Assembly (NCBI GenBank): GCA_948288625.1
Contig: CAOHYA010000001.1
Span: forward strand, 744,001-808,000
DNA length: 64,000 nt
Source of the DNA: an uncultured Candidatus Saccharibacteria bacterium
GTDB taxonomy: Bacteria > Patescibacteriota > Saccharimonadia > Saccharimonadales > Saccharimonadaceae
Direction of reading: 5' to 3'
Shown: piece after piece, positions 19,201 to 27,774 of the stretch
Numbering within the stretch: position 1 is the stretch's first letter
How the letters are laid out: each line of letters starts with the position of its first letter
Program-made: the position numbers and the translations under genes
The notes under the pieces: model-generated
What the model saw: the letters and a program-made list of their open reading frames with translations, nothing else
What the model was told of the DNA's origin: nothing
Databases searched by the model: none

Positions 19201-19229
19201 ATTATAGCACTTAGTTGCATAAATGTCAA
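19201..19229 (-). promoter_or_regulatory. perfect consensus sigma-70-type promoter of the structured RNA
   Basis: On the minus strand, TTGACA (19224-19229) and TATAAT (19201-19206) are both exact consensus with 17-nt spacing. It is the only fully consensus promoter I found in the window, implying high-level constitutive expression of the RNA at 18721-19194. Confidence 0.9.
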
Positions 19230-19247
19230 TATTTATATAAAAATAAT

Positions 19248-20546
19248 TTATTCAGCTTGTTCTACGAGAGAGAATTCATCCAACCCGATACGGATAATAG
19301 ACGCACCGTCCGCTCCAGCCCGATGCAAGGCGTGGGTGATGCCCATTTTTTTCATGATGTCTCGCAAGCGGTTTAGCCCTTCATGAGATTCGAAGTCAGT
19401 TCGGCGGGCAAACTTCTCGATTTTATGCCCACGCACCTCGTAGACCACCCCGTTTTCGGTTTCGTGAGTCTTAATTTTCCATGCGAGCGCTTCTTGCTCT
19501 TTGTTCAGCGAGATAACGGCTACCCCATCATCAATGTCTTCCGCTTCTTCTTTTTCAGCCGTACGAACCTCTTCGACCTTACGACGAAGCTCACGGAGCA
19601 CTTCTTTGAGGCCAGTATGTGCCGGTGATGATATCGCAAATACGGGAGTATCGCCGGCTACTGTTTTCATGGCATCGATTTGCATATCGACGATCTCTTT
19701 ATCTAAGCCTTCGGTTTTCGTCAAGGCAATCACCTCCGGGCGAGTGACAAGGTTATTGCTATAGGCTTCAAGTTCATTACGGATAGTCTCGTAAGCTTTG
19801 GGTACATCGTTTTCATATACGTCAATGAGGTGCAAAATAACCGCCGTGCGTTCGACGTGGCGCAAAAATGCATCCCCCAGGCCTTTGCCTTCGCTCGCCC
19901 CTTCGATTAGACCGGGAATGTCAGCAATCAATAAGCTTCCATCATCGATATCTGCCACTCCAAGGTTAGGAGTAAGAGTTGTGAAGGCATAGTTCGCAAT
20001 TTCAGGAGTGGCGTTCGTTACGACGCTCAGGAAAGTTGACTTACCTGCATTTGGAAAGCCTACCAGCCCGACGTCGGCTAATAATTTTAATTCTAATTCT
20101 GCTTCGAAGGTATCACCCATTTCTCCCTTTTCGGCAATACGAGGAGTTTGGCGAACCGACGATTTAAAGTGGGCATTACCGAAGCCACCGTCGCCACCTT
20201 TAGCGATTATGATTTCCTGCCCGTCTTCGGTTAAGTCTGCGATCACTTCACCCTCTCGTTTAACGAGTGTACCGAGTGGAACCTTTACGTACTTTGCCGC
20301 CCCTGATTTACCGTGACGATCCCGCTTAGAACCGGCTTGGCCTGGTTCGCCTTTAAGCTCGGGTTTATAACGGAAATCTAGAAGAGTATTTACGTTGCCG
20401 CTCGCAACAAAGATAACGTCGCCGCCTTTACCGCCGTCACCACCATCAGGGCCACCCTTATCAATATAAATTTCATGCCGAAAACTGACGGCTCCGTCGC
20501 CGCCTCGTCCTGCCTGTACAAATACTTTAGCGGTATCAACGAACAT
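19248..20546 (-). CDS. obgE: GTPase Obg/CgtA
   Basis: Ribosome-assembly GTPase (432 aa). An N-terminal Gly-rich Obg fold (GRGGDGAVSFRHE onward, ~158 residues) precedes the G domain, with P-loop GFPNAGKST, the DIPGLIEGAS G3 region and ALTKTE as G4. A C-terminal OCT domain (about 365-432) ends in an acidic tail. I start at the ATG at 20544-20546; the ~100 upstream in-frame codons run through a hairpin and the neighbouring gene and are not protein-like. TATAAT (20556-20561) lies 9 nt upstream, so the mRNA is predicted to be leaderless or nearly so. Confidence 0.95.
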   Translation of the reverse strand: MFVDTAKVFVQAGRGGDGAVSFRHEIYIDKGGPDGGDGGKGGDVIFVASGNVNTLLDFRYKPELKGEPGQAGSKRDRHGKSGAAKYVKVPLGTLVKREGEVIADLTEDGQEIIIAKGGDGGFGNAHFKSSVRQTPRIAEKGEMGDTFEAELELKLLADVGLVGFPNAGKSTFLSVVTNATPEIANYAFTTLTPNLGVADIDDGSLLIADIPGLIEGASEGKGLGDAFLRHVERTAVILHLIDVYENDVPKAYETIRNELEAYSNNLVTRPEVIALTKTEGLDKEIVDMQIDAMKTVAGDTPVFAISSPAHTGLKEVLRELRRKVEEVRTAEKEEAEDIDDGVAVISLNKEQEALAWKIKTHETENGVVYEVRGHKIEKFARRTDFESHEGLNRLRDIMKKMGITHALHRAGADGASIIRIGLDEFSLVEQAE

Positions 20547-20564
20547 AGTAATCTTATTATAACA

Positions 20565-20594
20565 GAATCGCCCCTGTTTTAACAGAGGCGATTC
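20565..20594 (-). terminator. stem-loop between the LysM-CHAP gene and obgE
   Basis: GAATCGCC and GGCGATTC, extended by CTGTT/AACAG, form a near-perfect 14-bp hairpin. No long T run follows on the minus strand; the obgE -10 begins 4 nt later, so the element may act both as a weak terminator and as part of the obgE promoter region. Confidence 0.5.
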
Positions 20595-20614
20595 GGCTTG
20601 GAACCTTATACGTT

Positions 20615-21748
20615 CTAGTGAATATAATAGTATTGGCTTACTTGGCCAGCAGGCAAGATACGTCCAGAAACAATATTGTATCCACCGCCTGACACACGAG
20701 CATTCATTTCGCTCAGTTGTAAGTCGCCGTTCGGAAGAACAGATTCTACGATAGCAACATGCCCTGAGTCCTGGATGACTGCACCGGCAGCAGGAGTGCG
20801 GTTCACTGTGTAGCCTGCACTTCGAGCGTTCGTAGCCCATGACCCAGCGTTACCCCATCGTTGACCAATTGGTCGGCCCAGTTCGGCGCGTCGGTCGAAG
20901 GCATATGCCGTACAGTTACCGAAAGCGTATGAACCTTTGTTTGGTGTACCACGCTTGATAAACCAAGTACTTCCATTAGAGAAGCCAGAGCTGTAACCGG
21001 TAATATATGTACCACCGGTGGTGCTTCGGGAAGCAGCTACAGGAGCACGATAGCCTGGGCGTTCGTTTGTCGGTAATTGCGCACCAGGAATAACAATCTT
21101 AAGCCCAGCAGATAAACCGCTAATCTCAAGGTCATTATAAGTAGTGATGGATGAGGCATCTGCTTTATATTTGTCGGCTAACGATTGAACCGTATCGCCA
21201 TCTTTTACGGTATAGACGATACCGTCACGCGGAAGGATGTCGAGCGTAGAACCGGCTGCAAGCGCACTGGTCGTAAGGTTGTTCGCCCATTTGATGGTGT
21301 CACCTGAAATACCAAATTTCGCTGCTACACTTTCAACAGTGTCACCCGCAACCACAGGGTATTTGGTGATGTTACGGGTCGCCGATGAAAGTTGCACGAT
21401 TGTCGGTTTACTAATCGAGCTTGTCACGTCGCTTGCCGCGTACTGTGTTTGAACGCGGGTCGAAACAGCACGTTCCGCGACGTTTGGTGCGATCGCGAGG
21501 TTAGATGCTGCGGCGACTGATGCGGCAATATCGTTCGCAACGACATCGTTAACGGCCGGCCGTTCGGCCGTTGGAACCGAAGTATTTGCAACAGGAGCAG
21601 CAGAAACTGCCGTTGCGCCCTGTTCAGGGGCTCGGTATCCAATTGCAATAACCGCCACGAGAAGGGCGAATACGCTTGTATAGATAGCGACGGTTGACGA
21701 TTTAACACGACCTTTTGATGATCGCTTTGCTAATTGTGATGCTGGCAT
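20615..21748 (-). CDS. LysM-CHAP peptidoglycan hydrolase
   Basis: Cell-wall hydrolase (377 aa from the ATG). It has a cytoplasmic basic N-terminus, one membrane segment (about 20-40), a Ser/Ala-rich linker, two LysM domains (around 128-172 and 178-222) and a C-terminal CHAP amidase/endopeptidase domain. The catalytic Cys is in FGNCTAYAFDRRAELG and the His in DSGHVAIVE. The start is uncertain. The ATG at 21746-21748 has no Shine-Dalgarno, whereas the frame stays open upstream and AGGAG (21828-21832) sits 7 nt before an ATT codon (21818-21820). This would give a 401-residue protein initiated as in infC. mltG lies upstream and obgE downstream. Confidence 0.87.
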   Translation of the reverse strand: MPASQLAKRSSKGRVKSSTVAIYTSVFALLVAVIAIGYRAPEQGATAVSAAPVANTSVPTAERPAVNDVVANDIAASVAAASNLAIAPNVAERAVSTRVQTQYAASDVTSSISKPTIVQLSSATRNITKYPVVAGDTVESVAAKFGISGDTIKWANNLTTSALAAGSTLDILPRDGIVYTVKDGDTVQSLADKYKADASSITTYNDLEISGLSAGLKIVIPGAQLPTNERPGYRAPVAASRSTTGGTYITGYSSGFSNGSTWFIKRGTPNKGSYAFGNCTAYAFDRRAELGRPIGQRWGNAGSWATNARSAGYTVNRTPAAGAVIQDSGHVAIVESVLPNGDLQLSEMNARVSGGGYNIVSGRILPAGQVSQYYYIH

Positions 21749-21820
21749 AGCTTGTGGCTGTGCTGCGATTGCTCCACCCTGGGTAACTGAAGCGTTACCT
21801 CTCGTAAAATCATTACGAAT

Positions 21821-22127
21821 TATCGTTCTCCTGCCGCTCGGATTTCTCTCGAGGGCTACTACCGTACTCTGTCTTACTTCTTAAAAAAGAAAAGGATGCG
21901 TGTCGACCAGTGTTAATTATTATAGTGTTCTTGCTTCCGTGCGACATTTCAGATAGGCCCATTTGTGTCTCTATTCCCCACTCGCAGGTGCTACCGGCCA
22001 AAAAGGGTTTTGGTATCACTAGTAGTTCGAGTTCACAAAATGTGCTTATATTAGTATAGCAACTATAGCTTTTTTCGTCAATTTATTTTATAAATATAGA
22101 ATTTTGTCAAATAACCTCTCGAGCAGG
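21821..22127 (-). promoter_or_regulatory. long leader/promoter region of the LysM-CHAP gene
   Basis: This ~300-base stretch has no supported gene. It holds two promoters on the minus strand: TTGACG (22076-22081) with TATACT (22053-22058), 17-nt spacing; and a second -10, TATAAT (21919-21924). Pairing segments in the leader include CACATTTTGTG near 22040. A hairpin ATAACCT/AGGTTAT near 22113-22133 overlaps the mltG end. A 68-codon ORF (21813-22019, GTG start) also runs through it, but I see no family or coding signal. The leader could be a riboregulator; I could not match a known riboswitch. Confidence 0.5.
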
Positions 22128-23327
22128 TTATATGATCTGACACTTCGACTTACAGTGGTTAACAATGTTTGCTTCATGCTCGTCCAAGGTACGAGCAAAG
22201 TAGGTACTATCGTCGTCTCCACTAAGGAAATAGAGGTAATCCCCACTCGCAGGGGCAGCGACTGCACGTAACGCCGCCAGCCCAGGTACGGCTATCGGGC
22301 CAGGAGGAAGCCCTACGTAGCGACGAGTATTGTATGGCGAATCAAGGCCCGGGTCACGGGTTTGGTCCGTTTTATCAGCGATATATTGATATGTCACATC
22401 TGAGCCAAGTTGCATGTTAATTGCCATACGACTATAAAACACTTGAGCTATCTGCGCCTTATCGTCACCTCCTGATTCACGTTGAATAATCGAAGCTAAG
22501 GTAATCCCCTCGTAAAGCGATAGACCTTGCTGCTTAAATGCAGAAACGAGGTTTTCTTGTGCCACCCACTTATACAACTCGTCAAAAGTACGCGTAAGTA
22601 TAGTTTCCACCGATACACCTGTGTTGAACTGATAGGTCTCACCAAAGATATACCCTTCGAGGTCGGCAGTCGCAGGCTTATCTTGAAACACTGGATGGTC
22701 ATAGGTCTTCGTAAGCGCAGCTGTAATTTCCTCGGTGCTATACCCGGCTTTTTCAAGTACAGATGTAACATCAATTCTATTTTCTGGCTTTGTCACCCTA
22801 TCAACTAACGTTGCACCAGGATAAAAAGTAATCATAAACGTACCTACGCTCCCTTTTACAAGTTGATCGACAATCTCACCCGTTGATTCTGAAGGAGATA
22901 ACGCGTATGATCCGGCCTGAAGGCTATTTTGTACGCCAGTCACACGAGTATACCAAAGGAAGGCTACATCATCTCTAATAACACCTTTTTCCTCAAGCAA
23001 GGTTGCGATAGTCGAGGGTGCACTAGCGGGAGCAATGTCAATTTTTACCTTAGCATCATTTTTCGAATCAACCGGTGATAGCTGGTATTGATACCACGCC
23101 CATACGCTTACGGCTGCGACGAGCAGTACGGCAAGCAGACTCACAAGTATGACAAGCCATGCCTTTCGCTTTCGATGTTTCTTTGCCGGAGTGTCATTAG
23201 TATCGATTGGCAATGGTGCCGGTGCTTCAGCAACAGGCGGAACAGCCGGCGGCTCTACCTGTGCCGGTGGCTGCGCAGGGGGCTGTACGGGTGGACGTGC
23301 CGGAACTCGAACGGGTTTAATATCCAT
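22128..23327 (-). CDS. mltG: endolytic murein transglycosylase MltG
   Basis: Cuts nascent peptidoglycan strands in the membrane-proximal wall (399 aa). The N-terminal ~48 residues are cytoplasmic and Pro-rich, followed by one membrane helix (about 53-77), a LysM-like region and the YceG domain. The landmark motifs are LEGYIFGETY, the catalytic Glu in LASIIQRESG, and the segment LDSPYNTRRYVGLPPGPI. It overlaps ruvX by 11 nt, so it is co-transcribed with ruvX and the genes upstream. mltG-ruvX adjacency is common in bacteria (yceG-yqgF). Confidence 0.93.
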   Translation of the reverse strand: MDIKPVRVPARPPVQPPAQPPAQVEPPAVPPVAEAPAPLPIDTNDTPAKKHRKRKAWLVILVSLLAVLLVAAVSVWAWYQYQLSPVDSKNDAKVKIDIAPASAPSTIATLLEEKGVIRDDVAFLWYTRVTGVQNSLQAGSYALSPSESTGEIVDQLVKGSVGTFMITFYPGATLVDRVTKPENRIDVTSVLEKAGYSTEEITAALTKTYDHPVFQDKPATADLEGYIFGETYQFNTGVSVETILTRTFDELYKWVAQENLVSAFKQQGLSLYEGITLASIIQRESGGDDKAQIAQVFYSRMAINMQLGSDVTYQYIADKTDQTRDPGLDSPYNTRRYVGLPPGPIAVPGLAALRAVAAPASGDYLYFLSGDDDSTYFARTLDEHEANIVNHCKSKCQII

Positions 23328-23727
23328 ACGTTACCTCCAAGTAATCTTGCAAGATGATACTGGCGGCATTCGCATCGATATCACCTTTTGAATATGGTTT
23401 TTTCTGATTAATAAGCCTTTGTTCGGCTAAAACGCTGGTAAGTGACTCGTCTTGAAATACGAGCTTAGGACCAATATCCTCCAGCTGCCGTGCGAACTGT
23501 TCAACATATTCCGTTTGAGCAGTTGCCTCGCCTTGTTGGTTTCGAGGGTAGCCGATCACAATTGTGTCAGCAGATTCCTTCAAAGCAATTTCGGCTATTT
23601 CTGCGATTTCGTTTCCCGTCACCTCGATTGTCGTAAACGGGATTGCAATTCGAACCGCGTCGTCGGCGATAGCGACGCCAATACGTTTTTCACCCACATC
23701 TAAACACATGAACTTTCGACTACTCAT
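23317..23727 (-). CDS. ruvX: RuvX/YqgF family putative Holliday junction resolvase
   Basis: 136 aa, full length. It has an RNase H-like fold with CLDVGEKRIGVAIAD at the N-terminus (first catalytic Asp), IVIGYPRNQQGE, and FQDESLTSVLAEQRL with the later acidic residues. In other bacteria YqgF acts in 16S rRNA 5' maturation. The ATG overlaps the stop of the preceding 556-residue gene by 8 nt, indicating translational coupling. Confidence 0.92.
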   Translation of the reverse strand: MSSRKFMCLDVGEKRIGVAIADDAVRIAIPFTTIEVTGNEIAEIAEIALKESADTIVIGYPRNQQGEATAQTEYVEQFARQLEDIGPKLVFQDESLTSVLAEQRLINQKKPYSKGDIDANAASIILQDYLEVTYGY

Positions 23728-25390
23728 CCTGCACTTTGAATTGAATCGTTATCTTGTCGGTGTTATTCGGAACGCTTCGTACCCAGAAGTAAGAGAATTG
23801 TACGTCAACGCTTTTTACGCCGTTCATGGTTTCAATGCTTTGCTGCACTTCGCCATAGCGTTTGCCTTTAACCTCTTCTTTGATAGCATCTTCATCGATG
23901 ATCGGCCCGACACTACCGTTGGCATTCACCGAAGCGATCATAGCATCACCTTCTTTGCGGAAGTTGCTCAAAGTCGCATTATCAGCACCGGTGCTATACA
24001 CCTTTTGCGCATCTTTATCGTCAAGGTTAGCCTCGAGGTTTTTTCTTAAGTAGGTATCGAGGTCGTTTTTTGACACGGCTTGAATTGAATAGGTGGTTGA
24101 GATGGAGAGTTTAGCTTTGCCGTCAGGGGCTGCCGCATTGACCGCTGGAGTTGACACAATCGAGCCACGATCAACTACGAAACTGCTGTCAATTACTATT
24201 TCTCCGTTCGTAAACTTCTTTTTCAGTTCATCTTTTTGAGCGTCTGTTGACGTGCCGACAAGTTGACCTTGAGCACGCTCAATGTCGTCAGCCGATACAA
24301 CCTTTACCACGTTAGTTGTTCCGCCACTAGTACTGCCGACTAAAGACGCGTTGATTCTACTCGGTGCTCCCGATAGCTGCCCACTTGCACCGTTAAAGCT
24401 TGTGCCACTTTCAGAAGCCGTCGCGCCTACCTGAGCATTTCGGTAGTTACTAGGATTAATAGTAACTGCGCTATCGGTAATAAATACGGATCCAGATGAT
24501 GATGTTAAACGGGTGCCCGCAGGTATAGTTGCGCCACCAATTGCGGTTGAAGCATCGTCAGTTGAAAACCTCACCGTACCTGTCGCCTTTTCGCCCGTAT
24601 CACGCTGCCCGGTCGCCTCAAACTCAACACTCTCGTCCTTCTGGTTCTGCTGCGATACTGAGCTGATAACGCCCTTTTCAAAATCAGTCGCGGCTGTACC
24701 ACCTAGCGTGATAGCAGAGCTCACCGGCGCAGGTGTAGTACTAGCAGTAATGACAACCGTCGCGGCTGGCGCAAACACGAACATCCAAATTAATAATGCG
24801 ATAAGCGCCACGCCACCGCCAATACCTAAGAATAGCTTCTTACGGAAGGTGTCAAAATTAGGGATTTTTGATTTTTTGGCTTTTTTGGCAGATTTAGCTA
24901 TACCAGACTTTGCAACCGTTGCCGCGGCAACAGGCCCGGTGACCGATTCGCCATCGATGTCCAAGTCGGTCGCATCGATATCATCACTTCGCATCGATAC
25001 TGGCGCCGCTACAGCAGTACCATCTTTTACTTTCAACGATTTAGCATGGTCACCGACAGGTAAATCAGCACCGTCAATGATATCGTCACCGTCATCTACC
25101 GCTAAGGCTGCGACTTCGGCAACTTCAGGTTTGCTTTGTAGGTTTTTGGCTACAGGTATTTTGGCGCTTGCCGCAAGGCCTACGAGCGCTTGGTTATTCG
25201 TAATTAGTACAAGCTGCTTTTTTTCGGCACGGGCCATACGGTCAAGAAGCCGTAGGTTTACCGCACTTTGAAGCGCCCCCGCTCGTTTCGGAGGAACCAA
25301 GGCGACAATCTTCTCCTTGGCTTTTTTAATTTTGCCGATGATCGCCGTGATGTCATCGTCAACATCGATGTAGATAACGTCTTTATTCAT
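23720..25390 (-). CDS. large single-pass membrane protein of unknown function, baseplate-J-like ectodomain
   Basis: 556 aa. The first ~60 residues form a small alpha/beta domain that reads like a DivIVA-free cytoplasmic module (IYIDVDDDITAIIGKIKKAK), followed by an acidic linker and a Lys-rich stretch (about 170-190). One membrane helix (about 192-212) follows, then a ~340-residue extracellular region rich in Ser, Thr, Ala and Gly. The middle of that region (GEKATGTVRFS to VSADDIERAQ) resembles baseplate J/gp47-type beta domains seen in other Patescibacteria membrane proteins. Function is unknown. The gene is sandwiched between the FtsA-like gene (1-nt gap) and ruvX (overlap), so a role with the FtsA-like actin at the envelope is plausible. 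Confidence 0.6.
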   Translation of the reverse strand: MNKDVIYIDVDDDITAIIGKIKKAKEKIVALVPPKRAGALQSAVNLRLLDRMARAEKKQLVLITNNQALVGLAASAKIPVAKNLQSKPEVAEVAALAVDDGDDIIDGADLPVGDHAKSLKVKDGTAVAAPVSMRSDDIDATDLDIDGESVTGPVAAATVAKSGIAKSAKKAKKSKIPNFDTFRKKLFLGIGGGVALIALLIWMFVFAPAATVVITASTTPAPVSSAITLGGTAATDFEKGVISSVSQQNQKDESVEFEATGQRDTGEKATGTVRFSTDDASTAIGGATIPAGTRLTSSSGSVFITDSAVTINPSNYRNAQVGATASESGTSFNGASGQLSGAPSRINASLVGSTSGGTTNVVKVVSADDIERAQGQLVGTSTDAQKDELKKKFTNGEIVIDSSFVVDRGSIVSTPAVNAAAPDGKAKLSISTTYSIQAVSKNDLDTYLRKNLEANLDDKDAQKVYSTGADNATLSNFRKEGDAMIASVNANGSVGPIIDEDAIKEEVKGKRYGEVQQSIETMNGVKSVDVQFSYFWVRSVPNNTDKITIQFKVQDE

Positions 25391-25391
25391 A

Positions 25392-26654
25392 CTAGATTTT
25401 CAGGAGCCTATTAAATTTTTCTTTAATGGAGTCTCCCTCACCACTCCCTATAAGTGTATCATACCCCACCCTTAGAAGGCCCATGGCCGTAATGAAGGTA
25501 TGGTCGGTTACGTCACCAGTCGTATCGGCAACGCCAATCACTTCAGACGGATTAATATGGTGAACCGTCGGTTTCTTCGTGAAAGGTAATTCTTTGTGCC
25601 AAGAAGTACCATTCAAAGCAACGACAAGCTTATCCAAGCTTGACCCACCACCACACAACAAAATACGGTTCGGCAAATGATCGACCGAATCAAATTCGCT
25701 CAATGCCAATTCAACGCCGGCGATCCATACTTCAAGCGTCTTATCGATCGCTTCGTTCACTTCTTTTTTCACCGATTCTTTGATTTGCTCGTGGCCAATG
25801 TTCACCTTTAATTTTTCGGCATCTTTATACGGCAAGTTCATATCGCTGGCAATAGTTTGCGTAAAGCTCCGCCCACCGATACCAAACATTTTGGTACCCT
25901 CGACGCCGCCGTCATTCACGACGGCAATGTCGGTCGTACCGCCCCCGACATCCGCCAAGATAGCGGTGAAGTTATTGCTCGCATCGTTTCCAAGCACACT
26001 ACGGCTCACCGCAAATGGCTCGGCGGCTACCGCCAATAACTCAAGCGAAAGCTCATCTGCAACTCGCTCCAAGGCGCCAATATGCACCATAGGAGCGAAG
26101 GCCGTATAAATTTGTACCGCGACATCGCGGCCCTGGAAACCGATAGGGTTACTCACTTTGTACCCATCGATATGGATACCGACCAGCGCGCTGTTCACCA
26201 ACTTAACCTCTACGTCTTCATTTCCCGTTTCAAGGCCAATTTGCTTTTGCGCTTTCAATTGGGCCCGTTCTTGAACTTTTTCGATGATAAACTCCATTTC
26301 GGAATCATCCAGTGGACGGTCGGGCTGAGGGCGCCGGTAGCGAATAGTATCGGTTACCCCTTTTACAAGTTCACCCGCAATTCCTATAATCACTCGTTTG
26401 GCCTGTAACCCGGCTTGCTCTTCAGCATCGGCTAAAGCTTCTTCGCAGTTACGAACCACGCCGGCGATATCGGCAATCGCTCCGGAGTGCATGTCGCTTA
26501 CCTCTTGGCGAGAACGGCCAACACCAACAATTTTCAATTCTTCGCCCTCTACTTTTGCAATGAGAGCTTTGACAAATTCAGTTCCAATATCTAATGCGAC
26601 AATATAATCGTCATTAGATGGCTTTCGCTTTGATCGCAATTTTTCTAATACCAT
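25392..26654 (-). CDS. ftsA: FtsA/PilM-like actin-fold ATPase
   Basis: 420 aa of the FtsA superfamily: phosphate-1 motif VALDIGTEFVKALI, an SHS2-type insert, phosphate-2 ADVGGGTTDIAVV and the adenosine motif LLCGGGSSLDKL. FtsA tethers FtsZ to the membrane, while its relative PilM organises type IV pili. No ftsZ is adjacent and this genome has several pilins, so either role is possible. The C-terminus ends in IKEKFNRLLKI, a plausible amphipathic membrane-targeting helix, which favours FtsA. TATAAT lies 11 nt before the ATG with GGAGAAC in between. Confidence 0.8.
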   Translation of the reverse strand: MVLEKLRSKRKPSNDDYIVALDIGTEFVKALIAKVEGEELKIVGVGRSRQEVSDMHSGAIADIAGVVRNCEEALADAEEQAGLQAKRVIIGIAGELVKGVTDTIRYRRPQPDRPLDDSEMEFIIEKVQERAQLKAQKQIGLETGNEDVEVKLVNSALVGIHIDGYKVSNPIGFQGRDVAVQIYTAFAPMVHIGALERVADELSLELLAVAAEPFAVSRSVLGNDASNNFTAILADVGGGTTDIAVVNDGGVEGTKMFGIGGRSFTQTIASDMNLPYKDAEKLKVNIGHEQIKESVKKEVNEAIDKTLEVWIAGVELALSEFDSVDHLPNRILLCGGGSSLDKLVVALNGTSWHKELPFTKKPTVHHINPSEVIGVADTTGDVTDHTFITAMGLLRVGYDTLIGSGEGDSIKEKFNRLLKI

Positions 26655-26757
26655 AGTTGTTCTCCATTATACCATTAGCAGTGAGGAAAAAGGTCGTGCT
26701 TACGTATTATTTTCAATCCTACTTGAAATTTATTACTGTTTATGCTATAATATAACA

Positions 26758-27774
26758 ATGAATTTTTCTGACAGCCATTTCGAAGGCAATAAGCCCCTTG
26801 ATAAGCTCGAACGAGACACCCTACCTCCCTCACTAGAGGCGGCGCAAGCTGAATACTTTGCCGACATGGCCTTTGATGACCGTTTATTGAGGCTTCTAGA
26901 GAAACATCCCGCATCAACCTCAATTGCGATTACCAATGTCACCCCTGGTTGCACCGATGAATTATCGCTCCGCTATTTTTACCCCAATACAACAATCGAA
27001 GAGAGCCATGAAATTTTCTTTGAAAACGACGAGTCGGAACCGGTGCTCGATGTCGTAGATGCGTATGCCTACCGCTTAAACGGTACTGTCCGAGCTGATG
27101 ACGACGCACTCTTCATAGACGCAACCATCACTTCTGAAGTAGGTGATTATCCCTCCGTTCAAATTCAAAGTGATACTACTCAGGCGGACCGTTACTACAT
27201 CTCTAAGATTGGTGATGAATTTGATATGGATGTACTTGATAGCAAGGAACTTTTCACCCTATTATGCCAACTTAATGGCGCCTCAAAATTGTACATTGAT
27301 AAATACATGAGCACCTTAGACGATTTTATGGATACTCCCGCAGTACACCAAAAGAATATTCAAAAGCTTTGGGTACAACTCGGTGAAACTCACGGGAAAA
27401 GCCAAACCGTACATGAAATTACTCATGAAATAAAAGACCCTTCTGCGCCTTCGGACCCAGAGAAAATAAAATTACGTTATGAAGAAACGGAAAGCCCTGA
27501 AGTCACTATCGTGAAACTTTTTCTTGAACATTCAAAAGAAATGGTTGAGCTGGATACACAAGAATCGCACTACCTCGCACTTACCTTTCAACAAGTAAAT
27601 GAACGGACCATCGAAAAAGTAGCGGAAAGAATTATCGTCTCAGGTATCACCCCGCAACTCATCGGCATTAATTTCGAAAAGAAATCACAGGGTCGAATAA
27701 CGCCCCTCGACATTACCGATGTAAACGTAAAGCAGCTATTCGTAAATTGGTTCGACGAAGTTATTTCGGCTTAA
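26758..27774 (+). CDS. conserved-looking soluble protein of unknown function
   Basis: 338 aa, acidic, with no membrane segment and no signal peptide. I recognise no family. The sequence looks like two alpha/beta halves (about 30-160 and 190-335), with short charged linkers such as KDPSAPSDPEK. The promoter is excellent: TTGAAA (26723-26728), 17 nt, TATAAT (26746-26751), then 6 nt to the ATG, a model leaderless gene. It is a single-gene unit whose last 4 bases overlap the end of the convergent alaS. Confidence 0.7.
   Translation: MNFSDSHFEGNKPLDKLERDTLPPSLEAAQAEYFADMAFDDRLLRLLEKHPASTSIAITNVTPGCTDELSLRYFYPNTTIEESHEIFFENDESEPVLDVVDAYAYRLNGTVRADDDALFIDATITSEVGDYPSVQIQSDTTQADRYYISKIGDEFDMDVLDSKELFTLLCQLNGASKLYIDKYMSTLDDFMDTPAVHQKNIQKLWVQLGETHGKSQTVHEITHEIKDPSAPSDPEKIKLRYEETESPEVTIVKLFLEHSKEMVELDTQESHYLALTFQQVNERTIEKVAERIIVSGITPQLIGINFEKKSQGRITPLDITDVNVKQLFVNWFDEVISA

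Noticed and set aside
20547..20840. Extended N-terminus of Obg
   Set aside because: It would run through a promoter, a hairpin and the neighbouring gene. Obg proteins begin at the MFVDTAKVFV-type sequence.
21813..22019. 68-codon ORF upstream of the LysM-CHAP gene as a protein gene
   Set aside because: GTG start without a ribosome-binding site, no recognisable domain, and it overlaps two promoters and the hydrolase start region.
21749..22060. Known c-di-AMP or c-di-GMP riboswitch before the LysM-CHAP gene
   Set aside because: Some short stretches resemble parts of these motifs, but I could not align the conserved cores in order.
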